NCBI GenBank assembly: GCA_023228995.1
Contig: JALOAD010000024.1
Span: forward strand, 1-52,930
Length of the DNA stretch: 52,930 bases
Source of the DNA: JALOAD01 sp023228995 [NCBI: Candidatus Muiribacterium halophilum]
Lineage (GTDB): Bacteria; Muiribacteriota; Muiribacteriia; Muiribacteriales
Direction: 5' to 3'
Part shown: positions 17,490-25,956 of the stretch, one piece after another
Position numbering within the stretch: the stretch's first letter is position 1
Layout of the letters: each line of letters starts with the position of its first letter
Notes under the pieces: generated by a model
Databases searched by the model: none
Seen by the model: only the letters and a program-made list of their open reading frames with translations
Told to the model about the DNA's origin: nothing
Position numbers and translations under genes: made by a program

Positions 17490-18645
17490 TTAAAATTCAA
17501 AATATATGAATTTCTGTTCTTTAAAGTTTCCAAGAAATATTATGATAAATAAAGTTGTAAAGAATATTGTCCATTTAATTATGGGAATTTTTTTTAAAGA
17601 TATGTAAAAATCTGTTTTTTTAATTTTCTGAAAGGAAATCAACATAAAAATTAGTATGAAATTCAATAATATATTGTCTTTTCCAAATGCAATTAAGTTA
17701 TTGGTATTTATATCTAATGTAAAAATCTTTTTAATTATATATATGCTTTCTGTTAAATTTGAAGATCTAAAAAATATCCATGCAAAAGTTACGCATAAAT
17801 ATGTGAATGTTTTTTTTATAAAGCTTGGGAAAATGTTTTTGAAATTATATTTTAATTGTAATTTATTGTAAAAAAAGTTCAGTAATTAGATAAATTCCGT
17901 GTAAAAGTCCCCATACAAAAAATGTCCAATTAGCACCATGCCAAATTCCACTTACTATAATTGTTATAATTAGATTGATAATATGTTTTTTAAGTCCTTT
18001 TTTACTTCCTCCAAGAGGAATATATACATAATCTCTAAACCATCTTGAAAGGGAAATGTGCCATTTTTTCCAGAATTCCTGAAATGATTCTGCTGAGTAT
18101 GGAATATCAAAATTCTGCATAAGATCAATTCCAAAAAGCTTAGCAACTCCGATTGCAATATCTGAATAACCGGAAAAATCAGAAAAAATTTGAAAAGAAA
18201 ATAAAATCGTTGCAATAATCAAAGAAATTGAGTCAGCTTCATATGGTTTATTGTATATGCTATTAACAAAAATTGATAAATTATCTGCAATTACAACTTT
18301 TTTAAAAAATCCGAATAGAATAAGTGAAAAACTATCGTGAAATTTAACTTTTGAATATAAAAAACTTTTTTTTAACTGTGGAATCAAGTGAGCTGACCTT
18401 TCAATAGGTCCGGCAACAAGTTGTGGAAAGAATGAAACATATAAAGCGAATATAATAAAATTTTTCTCAGCTTTTATCTTATTATTGTAAATATCAATTG
18501 TATAACTTAGAGTTTGAAATGTGTAGAATGAAATTCCGACAGGTAAGAGAAAGTTTGAGTAAGGAAGATAATTTGTTTTATCAAATATATTCATAAAATT
18601 GCTTAAATTCATATTAAAAAAGTTAAAGATAGTTTTAGATTTTAA
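17490..18645 (-). pseudogene. MBOAT (AlgI/DltB-like) acyltransferase, truncated and frameshifted
   Basis: Reading the minus strand, the first frame (to 17863) carries MBOAT hallmarks: LPVGISFYTFQTLSYTIDIY, FFPQLVAGPIERS, WHISLSRWFRDYVYIPLGGS, and SGIWHGANWTFFVWGLLHG with the catalytic His. It stops at 17863-17865, just after a run of seven T (plus-strand A run 17870-17876). Removing one T restores a frame that continues to 17490 with VTFAWIFFRS, the classic MBOAT tail. The N-terminus (roughly 70-90 residues before the GISFYTFQ motif) is missing: the frame has a stop near 18688 and no proper start. These enzymes O-acylate polysaccharides with an SGNH partner, a piece of which lies head-to-head at 18691. 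Confidence 0.8.
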
Positions 18646-18690
18646 TACTGTTACAATTATTTTGCTGCTAGAATATATAGAATTTTAGAT

Positions 18691-20382
18691 ATGTTTAAAA
18701 ATAAGGCTAACAATGGAGATTTTGTTACTTTTCATAATATTGCATTTTCAGATGAGTTTATTGGATGGCAAAATACTAAAAAATCCATTATTGAACTAAT
18801 TGATTTTGGAAAGAAAAATAACATTAACATATATATATGTTTTATTGATGCAGGGAATAAAAGATTAAGTGAAAGTATAAATTCGCAAAAAAATTATTAC
18901 ATTTTAAAAAAATATATAGACAGTTTAAATTTTAATTCATTTTACAATATCAATGAGATTTTTGAACAATACAAAGGAAACATCGAAGATCTTTCGGTTA
19001 AAAAAACAGATTCACATTTTAGCAAAAAAGCTCAAGATAAATTTATTACATATAATATTTATACGAAAGCTATGAATTATATGGTAATTTACAGCAATTC
19101 GGAAAATGGAATGAATGTTACTAAAAATTTTTTTCTTAATTTATTAAGAGAAAGGTTTATAAAAACTGAATATTTCAAAATTATTGAGAATTTTATAATT
19201 AACTTTAAAACTTGGAATAGTATAGAGATTTTCCCATTGTTTATATCAGAACAAAATTTAAAAAAATATTATTTAAATAGTAAAAGAAAAGTAAAGATAT
19301 ATGAAATAGTTAAACTCAAAATTAGTAATAAAGATTTGTTAAATGATGCAAATAAAGAGTGGTTTGTCATTAGTAATGGAGAGAAAGATTATCTTTTTAA
19401 TTTTCAGGATGGAGATAATATTATAAAAAGATTAGAATTAGAATTTGAAAAAAAAGATGATGCAATATTAAAAGATTTTTTTTATGAAACAGAATACAAA
19501 GAAATTGAAAATTTAATGAAAAAATTTATTGCAAAAACTGAAAAAACTAATAGACGAGATTTTCTAAAAACATATGAATTTCATAAGAAGAATTTGGTAA
19601 AGTCATTAGATAATATTTCTAAAAATGATGTCACTAAAAAAGATTTAACTGTCTTAAAAGACAGTTTAGTCTATATAAGTAAAATTTTTATTTTAGATAA
19701 TAGCAATAAAATAATTGACAAAAGCTATTCTAAATATGATAAAATTAAAGATAAAATATGTATAACACAAAAAATTCCTTATTCAAAAGATAAAGAGTTA
19801 ATTTTTACTTTCACAACAAATAATTTTTTTTCTTCTATTGAAGATTTATTATTTGATATTGAGAAAGGGGATGATGTTTCAAATATAATAATAAAAGACA
19901 TAATTGAGACGAAAGATACAAAAACATTAATGGAAAATCTTACTTTTGATACTTTGTATTCAAATGAAAAAAAATTTATTAAAAAAAAAGAAATTGAAAA
20001 AGACATATTAAAATTCAAGAATTTCGAAGATCATTATACTGAAGAAGAATTTAATTCAATGAAAAATAATAAATTGGCTAAGCATATGCTGGAAGCTATT
20101 TTTATTATTGATTTTTTAGAAAAAAGCGAATTGCAATATAATAATTTTATCTTTAGTAGAATAACTGATAATGAAAAATATGTATATGCAGGTTTGGGTG
20201 CAATATGTGTAGGCACTATAATAATTGTGGCAACTGTTTGTTCTGCGTGGTCTGTTTTGGTGGCAGGTGCTACAATTGGATCGACAGCAGGTGGAAGTTA
20301 TTTGGCTTCTATTGTTAGCGGAATGTTTTTAGATATTGGAGGATATATTTTAATCAAAAAAGGAACTTATCAACCATGGTAA
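18691..20382 (+). CDS. Chimeric ORF: SGNH-like fragment fused to variable-tail protein paralogue 1
   Basis: 563 residues with no ribosome-binding site at ATG 18691; the frame is open back to 18646. Residues ~20-127 look like the C-terminal half of an AlgJ/SGNH-type acyltransferase (KKNNINIYICFIDAGN, TDSHFSKKAQ with Asp107/His109). From about residue 130 the protein parallels the two proteins at 23399 and 26115: the helical segment VLKDSLVYISKIFIL aligns with ELKEITVDMSKIFAL. FEDHYTEEEFNSMKNNKLAK aligns with FKEYYMQEEYNTIKASEFGK. The last ~70 residues form a Gly/Ala-rich hydrophobic tail. Translation may really start at an internal ATG (19072, 19081 or 19111). A small membrane protein gene overlaps its end. 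Confidence 0.55.
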   Translation: MFKNKANNGDFVTFHNIAFSDEFIGWQNTKKSIIELIDFGKKNNINIYICFIDAGNKRLSESINSQKNYYILKKYIDSLNFNSFYNINEIFEQYKGNIEDLSVKKTDSHFSKKAQDKFITYNIYTKAMNYMVIYSNSENGMNVTKNFFLNLLRERFIKTEYFKIIENFIINFKTWNSIEIFPLFISEQNLKKYYLNSKRKVKIYEIVKLKISNKDLLNDANKEWFVISNGEKDYLFNFQDGDNIIKRLELEFEKKDDAILKDFFYETEYKEIENLMKKFIAKTEKTNRRDFLKTYEFHKKNLVKSLDNISKNDVTKKDLTVLKDSLVYISKIFILDNSNKIIDKSYSKYDKIKDKICITQKIPYSKDKELIFTFTTNNFFSSIEDLLFDIEKGDDVSNIIIKDIIETKDTKTLMENLTFDTLYSNEKKFIKKKEIEKDILKFKNFEDHYTEEEFNSMKNNKLAKHMLEAIFIIDFLEKSELQYNNFIFSRITDNEKYVYAGLGAICVGTIIIVATVCSAWSVLVAGATIGSTAGGSYLASIVSGMFLDIGGYILIKKGTYQPW

Positions 20383-20663
20383 AAAAAAGAAGTAGTATTT
20401 TAACACATTTTAATGCTAGTGTTGTCGGAATTGCTTCATGTTGCCTTAATTTGTTTTTTTTATTTGATATAAGTAAAAGTTTTAATTTTACTGTAAATGA
20501 TGAAATAATTAGAAGATTCCCGGATATTTTACTTATGTTATCTTTTATATTTTTTTTCTTTTCCGTAAGTCTTTTTATGTATTATAATTCACTATATGAA
20601 AGGATAAAAAAACTTGAAGAAATATATAGTAGTAATGCTTATAAGAAAGACGATAAAGAATAA
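20376..20663 (+). CDS. Small two-helix membrane protein, possible immunity partner 1
   Basis: 95 residues: helix 1 (~10-32, FNASVVGIASCCLNLFFLF), a polar loop, helix 2 (~50-70, LLMLSFIFFFFSVSLFMYY), then a charged coiled tail (YERIKKLEEIYSSNAYKKDD). It overlaps the variable-tail gene by 7 bases, so translation is coupled. Genes of the same size and topology follow the other two paralogues (25046, 27781). Position and topology suggest an immunity or partner protein for the hydrophobic tail; there is no direct evidence. Confidence 0.55.
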   Translation: MVKKRSSILTHFNASVVGIASCCLNLFFLFDISKSFNFTVNDEIIRRFPDILLMLSFIFFFFSVSLFMYYNSLYERIKKLEEIYSSNAYKKDDKE

Positions 20664-20676
20664 TTAATTCCTCTGA

Positions 20677-20814
20677 ATAATTTCGCATAGATTATCTTCT
20701 TTTAAGTATTGTAATGAATTTTTGTGGTTAAGAGATCATGAACTTGTTAAAATAAGTAAATATGAGTTTTCGATTAACAATGATATTAAAAAAATATTTG
20801 AAAACCAGAATTAA
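20677..20814 (+). pseudogene. Coding remnant without a start
   Basis: An open frame of 45 codons reads FKYCNEFLWLRDHELVKISK and on to TAA at 20812-20814. It lacks an ATG or ribosome-binding site and is preceded by a stop. It may be the tail of a gene lost in the rearrangement of this region. Family not recognised. Confidence 0.25.
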
Positions 20815-20909
20815 AATCATCTTTTTTAGGAATTACTGTTAATTTTCTCTATTATTGTATATAATTAATATAATACTTTATGTTCTTAATAATAAAAATG
20901 GCGGTTAAT

Positions 20910-22322
20910 ATGAAAAATTTAATAATTCTTAGTATTTTTATATGTTCAATAATATCTTTTTCTGAGTCAATGATTGTTGTTAACAATGGCGGAACAAGAG
21001 TGCTTGTAGTAGATTCAGGTACAGATTTTGCTCATCCTGAATTTAATGGCAAAATTCTTTATGAACTTGCAGAACTTAATGGAGTAGCAGGAAAGGATGA
21101 TGATAATAACGGATATATTGATGATTTAGCTGGTTGGAATTTTGTTGAAAATACAAATGTTCAAGTTGATACTACAATTCTACCCCCATTTTATGATGAA
21201 GTTTTAAGATATAATGATGTATTAGAAAAATATGGCAGAAAAGGTGAAATAACTCAGGAAGATTATAATTTTGCAATAGAATTTCAAAAAGATCTTACAA
21301 AAAGAATGTGGATGGGTTTTATCGGTGGATATGCTCATGGAACTCATGTAGCTGGAATTATTTCAAAAAACAATAATCACACATCATTTAAAGCAATAAA
21401 ATTTATTGGGACTGGAACTCCACCATCGACTTCTTCGCTTAGAGAAATGATAATTGCAAGAAATGGTTTTTTAAAAAGACAAACAAGACAAAAAACTTAT
21501 GGAGAAATAGAAGCTATATATAAACAACTTGGAGATTCGGCAATAGCAAGCATGCAACCTATAACTGATTATGTTGCATTTTGTAATCCAAGGGTAATAA
21601 ATTGTTCTTATGGAGATAATAGAGATGCTATATTTCCAAATGTAAAAAAACACATGTTAGATGTATTCGGATATACAAATCCAGATACAGATGAAGTTTT
21701 TAAAGTAATGGATATATACGCAAAAAATGTAAGTATTCGACGAACAGATAAAATGTATGAAAAAGCAACAAACGCTTTACTTTTAATAGCAGCAGGAAAT
21801 TCAGCAGAAGATGTTGATAAATATATATCATCTCCAATCGATATGAGCACTCAAAACAAAATAGTAATAGCAGCAACTTTTGATGACAAATTAATAGCTG
21901 ATTTTTCATGTTATGGAATAAAAAAAGTTGATATAGCAGCACCAGGAGTACTTATAAAATCTTCATATCCAAGCGGGAAATACGGACTCATGTCAGGAAC
22001 TTCACAGGCAACTCCTTATGTATCAAAAATCGCAGCAAAACTATTTCATATAAGACCAGCATTAACACCTGTTGAAGTAAAAAAAATACTAATGGGAACA
22101 GCAGATAAAAAAGATTGGTTAAAAGAAAAAGTTGTTTGTGGTGGAGTAGTAAATCCTTTGAGAGCAGAAGCAGCAGCAAGACTTGTGAATAAAGGTGTTG
22201 ACATTGACAAAGCAATTGCTCAGGTACTTATAAATATAGGAAATGCAAAAATCCCTGAAAGAAAAATTGATTTAAATGATCCACTTATGCAGAATTTTTA
22301 CAGATCAACAATAGTTTATTAA
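20910..22322 (+). CDS. Secreted subtilisin-like serine peptidase (S8)
   Basis: 470 residues from ATG 20910 (GGCGG just upstream; an ATG at 20880 would precede the signal peptide). Signal peptide IILSIFICSIISFSES. The catalytic triad is complete and in order: Asp in VLVVDSGTDFAHPEF, His in YAHGTHVAGIIS, Ser in GLMSGTSQATPYVSKIA; the oxyanion Asn is in LLIAAGNSAED. An insertion of ~120 residues lies between the His region and the Asn region. No C-terminal extension or sorting domain. It is a stand-alone exported protease; processing of neighbouring secreted products is possible but not shown. Confidence 0.88.
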   Translation: MKNLIILSIFICSIISFSESMIVVNNGGTRVLVVDSGTDFAHPEFNGKILYELAELNGVAGKDDDNNGYIDDLAGWNFVENTNVQVDTTILPPFYDEVLRYNDVLEKYGRKGEITQEDYNFAIEFQKDLTKRMWMGFIGGYAHGTHVAGIISKNNNHTSFKAIKFIGTGTPPSTSSLREMIIARNGFLKRQTRQKTYGEIEAIYKQLGDSAIASMQPITDYVAFCNPRVINCSYGDNRDAIFPNVKKHMLDVFGYTNPDTDEVFKVMDIYAKNVSIRRTDKMYEKATNALLLIAAGNSAEDVDKYISSPIDMSTQNKIVIAATFDDKLIADFSCYGIKKVDIAAPGVLIKSSYPSGKYGLMSGTSQATPYVSKIAAKLFHIRPALTPVEVKKILMGTADKKDWLKEKVVCGGVVNPLRAEAAARLVNKGVDIDKAIAQVLINIGNAKIPERKIDLNDPLMQNFYRSTIVY

Positions 22323-22344
22323 TATCGGTGTCGGACCTTAATAT

Positions 22345-22373
22345 TTGACATTTATAAGTAAAATTATTATTAT
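22345..22373 (+). promoter_or_regulatory. Promoter in the RAYT left end, giving a near-leaderless transcript
   Basis: TTGACA (22345-22350), 17 bases, TATTAT (22368-22373). The expected transcription start coincides with the ATG at 22380, and there is no ribosome-binding site. The TTGACA is part of the conserved end sequence seen in several solo copies. Confidence 0.5.
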
Positions 22374-22379
22374 TAATGT

Positions 22380-23321
22380 ATGGGCAGAGAACTTAGAATT
22401 GAATATAAAGGTGCTTTATATCTTGTTACGAGTCGAGGTAATACTAGAAGTCGAATATTTCAGAGCGAACTTGATAAACAGAAGTTTGTTTATTATTTAG
22501 CACAAATTCACAAAAAACACAGTGTAATAATTCATTCCTATTGTCTTATGGGGAATTATTATCATCTACTTATTGAAACTCCAAATGGAAATTTAAAAAA
22601 AGTTATGCACAAATTAAATACAAGCTATACAAATTATTACAATTATCATTATTCACGAATTGGTCATTTATTTTCTCGTAGGTACGAGTCTATTTTGGTT
22701 GATAAGCAAAATTATGCTCTTGTTTTGTCTTCATATATTCATTTAACTCCGGTGCGAGATAAAATTGTAACAGATTCTATTGATTACCCTTGGAGCAGTT
22801 ATAAATATTATGTTTTGAATAAAGAAAAACCAGATTTTTTGGAAACTAAAATGATATTAAGCTTAAATAATGGGGATAGTAAGGATTACAATAGATATGT
22901 GAGATCTCAAATCAAAAAAAAGTTTGAACCTGAAAAGGAATTAAAGGGTGATATGGTTTTAGGGAGCGAGAATTTTTTTGAATGGGTAAAAGAAAGTTCA
23001 TTACAAATAGAATGGTTTAAAAGCAAAGATAAATATGCGATTAAAAAGCTTTATGATACTAAAGAATTAGAAGCAAAAATTATAAATATTTTTAAAAATG
23101 ATGATTTTAATTTGAATGCGAATACAATAAAAAAATTTATTATATATTTATTGAAGAAACATACACATTTAACTTTAGCAAATATTGGTGAAAAATATGG
23201 CATAAGTTATTCGGCAGTGAGTGTTGCTGCTAAGAGATTTAATAAAGAAATTATAAAAACACAAAAATTCTCTGAAATACTTGTTATTATTGAGGAAAAG
23301 CTGAATTTGTCAAAAAAATAG
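22380..23321 (+). CDS. REP-associated tyrosine transposase (Y1_Tnp/IS200-like), HUH motif altered
   Basis: 313 residues. The N-terminal ~145 residues are a Y1 transposase domain of the RAYT type: YLVTSRGNTRSRIFQSELDK, then CLMGNYYHLLIETPNGNL, then SSYIHLTPVRD with the catalytic Tyr119. In family members the second stretch normally reads NHxHLL; here residue 60 is Tyr, so the first His of the HUH metal-binding motif is lost and activity is doubtful. A C-terminal DnaA-like helix-turn-helix (LANIGEKYGISYSAVSVAAK) is typical of one RAYT subgroup. RAYTs act on single-stranded REP/terminal sequences. Confidence 0.85.
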   Translation: MGRELRIEYKGALYLVTSRGNTRSRIFQSELDKQKFVYYLAQIHKKHSVIIHSYCLMGNYYHLLIETPNGNLKKVMHKLNTSYTNYYNYHYSRIGHLFSRRYESILVDKQNYALVLSSYIHLTPVRDKIVTDSIDYPWSSYKYYVLNKEKPDFLETKMILSLNNGDSKDYNRYVRSQIKKKFEPEKELKGDMVLGSENFFEWVKESSLQIEWFKSKDKYAIKKLYDTKELEAKIINIFKNDDFNLNANTIKKFIIYLLKKHTHLTLANIGEKYGISYSAVSVAAKRFNKEIIKTQKFSEILVIIEEKLNLSKK

Positions 23322-24780
23322 GTCCGACACCAAAGCTTTTTTCTTGATTTTTATTTAATAAATAATTATAATTAAAAAAACATATTGGAGGATTTCTGGT
23401 GTTTTTAACTTCTTTTTCTGATGTATATATTGAAAAAACTTCATATATTGATGAGGATCATTTTGAGGTCAGACAATGCGGAGAAAATAAGTCGGGTGTA
23501 CAATTACCTTCAAATGGACCAGTTATGTTAAATTTTAATTTGGTAAAAAAGAATGTAGATTCTGAAGTTATCCTGATAAAAAAACAGGAAGCAATTAATT
23601 TTGTAAAACAATATATTGTCGAGAATACTAAAGATATTAAATTCAAGACTCTGGGAAATTATAAAACCGATATTAATTCATTCTTAAATCAGAACTCAGA
23701 TATAAAAATATTTAATCTTTCCATATCTGATTTGAAGTTAGGAAAATATTACGAAAACAATAAAAGATCAGTAAGAAAGTATTGTGCTTATATTCATGAA
23801 CCAGATTTTACTAATAAGACATCAAAGCAGAATATTGAATATTTAAATGAAAACATATCAGAAAGATTTCTACTTAATAATAATTTTATAGTTATTAATG
23901 TTAAAGATGCTGATTTGTTAATTAGTCTGAATTTGTTTAATGATAAAACTAAAAATCAGATTTTTATTGATAATTTATTGAGTCTATTAGAAGAAAAAGA
24001 TGATAAATTACTTTTTGATTTTGTAAAAAAAGATGAAATAGAGCAAATGAAAGATTTATTTTCTGAATTTCTCAAAACAGATAGAAATAGCACTGTAATA
24101 AAAGAATTTGATAATAAAAAAGAAAAATTAAATACGATATTTTCCAAAATAAAAAAAGGTGAGATAAAGGCAGATGATATTAAAGAATTAAAAGAAATAA
24201 CCGTCGATATGTCAAAAATATTTGCATTAAAGAAAAGTCCTGAAATATTTGAAAAAATGAAAGAAAGAAGAGAGGAAATAAAAGATAAATTATTTGTTTA
24301 TAATAGAACTCCTTTAATTGATTTATCAGATACAGTAAACACTTTTCAGATGCAGAGTTCATGGAATAATTCCACAGCAGAGAAAGTTGGAGTACTTGAT
24401 GCTGTCTGTGATTATTATATTAATAAAATAGATGACAATAGACTTTTTTTTAATAATATGGCAGATATACAGAAAAACTTTTCAGCTTTAATCAATAATG
24501 GAATAAATGATCAGCAATCTTATCCAATAAATAATATACCTGGACCGAGTATTCCAACAAATCCGACACCATTTCCTACTATTGGTGGAATAACAAATCG
24601 AGAAACTTTTAGTGAAAAAGAAATGCAGGAAAAAATGAAAGAATTAGAAAAAAAAGCTTTAAAATATGAAAATTTTAAAGAATATTACATGCAGGAAGAA
24701 TATAATACAATAAAAGCCTCAGAATTTGGTAAAAGAATGCTTTGCTCAGTATTTATATTTGATAAAATCAGTAATCTTAA
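23241..24780 (+). repeat. 1540-bp duplicated block, copy A
   Basis: The block 23241-24780 recurs at 25957-27496 (offset 2716). I found no difference in the parts compared, and the translated proteins are the same over 460 residues. It contains the last 81 bases of the RAYT gene, the RAYT right end and the constant part of the variable-tail gene. Identity ends abruptly within the codons after SNLNE. Confidence 0.85.
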
Positions 24781-25033
24781 CGAAATAGAATTTTCTACCT
24801 TGCTATATGAGTCTAGAATGTCAAAAGGAGAAAAACTTTTTTGGTTAGGAGTTGGTATAACAGCTGTTGGAGGTGGGGCTCTCATAATTGGAATAGCTAC
24901 TTTTTCTGCAGCGACTACTATTACAACTGCAGTTTTTGTTGAGGGCTGTTCATATTCTTTATTTGGGGGAGCCAGTATTTTCTTTGGAATTGAAGCTATG
25001 GCTGGAGGATTAACTGCTATAATAAATGAGTAA
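23399..25033 (+). CDS. Variable-tail protein, paralogue 2 (putative toxin-like)
   Basis: 544 residues from GTG 23399 (GGAGG 8 bases upstream). No signal peptide. Residues 1-~210 are a mixed alpha/beta region; 210-330 are charged helices (KKGEIKADDIKELKEITVDM). A Pro-rich linker (~375-400, NNIPGPSIPTNPTPFPTIGG) is followed by another helical segment. From residue ~475 comes a Gly/Ala-rich hydrophobic tail of two membrane-length stretches (FWLGVGITAVGGGALIIGIA; FGGASIFFGIEAMAGGLTAI). Residues 1-460 are the same as in the protein at 26115; the tails differ. This constant-body/variable-tail design, with a small membrane gene 12 bases downstream, resembles polymorphic toxins with immunity. No known domain recognised. 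Confidence 0.6.
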   Translation: MFLTSFSDVYIEKTSYIDEDHFEVRQCGENKSGVQLPSNGPVMLNFNLVKKNVDSEVILIKKQEAINFVKQYIVENTKDIKFKTLGNYKTDINSFLNQNSDIKIFNLSISDLKLGKYYENNKRSVRKYCAYIHEPDFTNKTSKQNIEYLNENISERFLLNNNFIVINVKDADLLISLNLFNDKTKNQIFIDNLLSLLEEKDDKLLFDFVKKDEIEQMKDLFSEFLKTDRNSTVIKEFDNKKEKLNTIFSKIKKGEIKADDIKELKEITVDMSKIFALKKSPEIFEKMKERREEIKDKLFVYNRTPLIDLSDTVNTFQMQSSWNNSTAEKVGVLDAVCDYYINKIDDNRLFFNNMADIQKNFSALINNGINDQQSYPINNIPGPSIPTNPTPFPTIGGITNRETFSEKEMQEKMKELEKKALKYENFKEYYMQEEYNTIKASEFGKRMLCSVFIFDKISNLNEIEFSTLLYESRMSKGEKLFWLGVGITAVGGGALIIGIATFSAATTITTAVFVEGCSYSLFGGASIFFGIEAMAGGLTAIINE

Positions 25034-25045
25034 AGGAGAAATAAA

Positions 25046-25297
25046 ATGAAAAAAATTATTCTTATAATTATATTAATATTTTTTGTTTTTTTTCAGATTA
25101 TGTTAATTTCAATCTTAAATGATTTTTTGCAAAATAGTATAAGTAACAAAGTAGTTTTTAATGATTTATCTTTTTTTATTTCTGTTTTTTTTATATATAG
25201 TTTTGTTATGAATTTGGCTTTTATATTATTACTTATTAATATATTTATTAAGATTAAAGAACTAGAAAAAATAGGAAAAAACAGTATCGGTTCTTGA
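25046..25297 (+). CDS. Small two-helix membrane protein, possible immunity partner 2
   Basis: 83 residues; AAAGGAGA precedes ATG 25046. Two long hydrophobic helices (IILIIILIFFVFFQIMLISIL and FISVFFIYSFVMNLAFILLL) and a short charged tail. It follows paralogue 2 by 12 bases. Its sequence differs from the partner genes at 20376 and 27781 while topology is the same, as expected for immunity proteins matched to different tails. The last codons and TGA lie in a solo RAYT-like end (GTATCGGTTCTTGACATT). Confidence 0.55.
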   Translation: MKKIILIIILIFFVFFQIMLISILNDFLQNSISNKVVFNDLSFFISVFFIYSFVMNLAFILLLINIFIKIKELEKIGKNSIGS

Positions 25298-25418
25298 CAT
25301 TAACAAAAAAAAATTATTAGTATATATTATTCGAGAAACAAAAGTTTAGATTAAAAGAAAATGACAGAAGTTAAACCTTATTCTGTTTTTTTAAAATTAT
25401 TTATGTAATCTATTTAAT

Positions 25419-25709
25419 ATGGAAAAAAATGAAACCAATCTTGAAAAAACTGTTAAAATTGCTCTGATTTGCAATGCTTCTATTGGTATTTTGTTTGTAT
25501 TAATTAGTATTTTTCTTTTATATCAAAATAATGTTAATTTACAAAACATTTTATATCCAATAATTGGTATTATTCTTATTGTTAGTTCTTTTGTTGTTAA
25601 AAAAAGAATTAATAATGGTTTTTATAAAGGTGTTGAAGAAGATAAAAACTTTGCTGTTTTGAATTTCGGATTTAATACTATTGTTAGTTCTCTTTTTATT
25701 TTATCATAA
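25419..25709 (+). CDS. Small four-helix-family membrane protein, shortened copy
   Basis: 96 residues from ATG 25419. It matches the 128-residue protein at 28271 closely (NLEKTVKIALICNASIGILF against NLEKTVKIALICYASIGILF) but changes after EEDKNFAVLNFGF and stops ~35 residues earlier. It therefore lacks the last membrane helix. The upstream ~50 bases are also shared between the two copies. No clear ribosome-binding site. It may be a decayed copy. Confidence 0.45.
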   Translation: MEKNETNLEKTVKIALICNASIGILFVLISIFLLYQNNVNLQNILYPIIGIILIVSSFVVKKRINNGFYKGVEEDKNFAVLNFGFNTIVSSLFILS

Positions 25710-25777
25710 ATCACATAAAATTCTAAGATTAAATTAGACAAATCAATTAAATTCTAAAGATATTTTAACCGAAAAAT

Positions 25778-25814
25778 AAATCATGACCACCCGCTTAGCG
25801 GGTGGTCATGATTT
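25778..25814. terminator. Perfect 17-bp hairpin, probable bidirectional terminator or element end
   Basis: A 17-base arm with the GC-rich core GACCACCCGC, loop TTA and the exact complement, flanked by A and T runs. The shape is right for an intrinsic terminator. The long perfect stem with a CCCGC/GCGGG core also resembles the end hairpins of IS200/IS605-type elements. Confidence 0.6.
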
Positions 25815-25851
25815 TTAAACAAAACATTGCATTCTATATTTATTTTGACAC

Positions 25852-25891
25852 AAACAAAGCAGAGCTAATCATGGTTTAGCTTTGTTTTTTT
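25852..25891 (+). terminator. Hairpin with T run
   Basis: AAACAAAGC (25852-25860) pairs with GCTTTGTTT (25879-25887), followed by more T. It has the form of an intrinsic terminator. It lies upstream of the second duplicated block. Confidence 0.55.
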
Positions 25892-25956
25892 ATATAAAAT
25901 AAGGTTCTGTATAAAATAATCAGAGAATTTATGTTAAAATAATTTTAGAATTAACA

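Larger units (their letters stand above)
22327..23331 (+). mobile_element. Complete RAYT transposon-like unit
   Basis: Perfect 11-base inverted ends: GGTGTCGGACC at 22327-22337 and GGTCCGACACC at 23321-23331. They enclose a single REP-associated tyrosine transposase gene whose stop TAG overlaps the right end by one base. The same ends occur, as pairs or singly, at 28064, 35235 and 36389-36449, with related GGGTCGGTCC types at 14601 and 42744. Confidence 0.8.
25710..25956. other. Non-coding stretch with two strong hairpins
   Basis: There is no convincing gene between 25710 and the duplicated block at 25957. It holds the hairpins at 25778-25814 and 25852-25891, listed separately, and otherwise AT-rich sequence. 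Confidence 0.6.

Noticed and set aside
17656-17871. 71-codon plus-strand ORF
   Set aside because: It lies antisense to the frameshifted tail of the MBOAT gene, which has clear family motifs on the minus strand.
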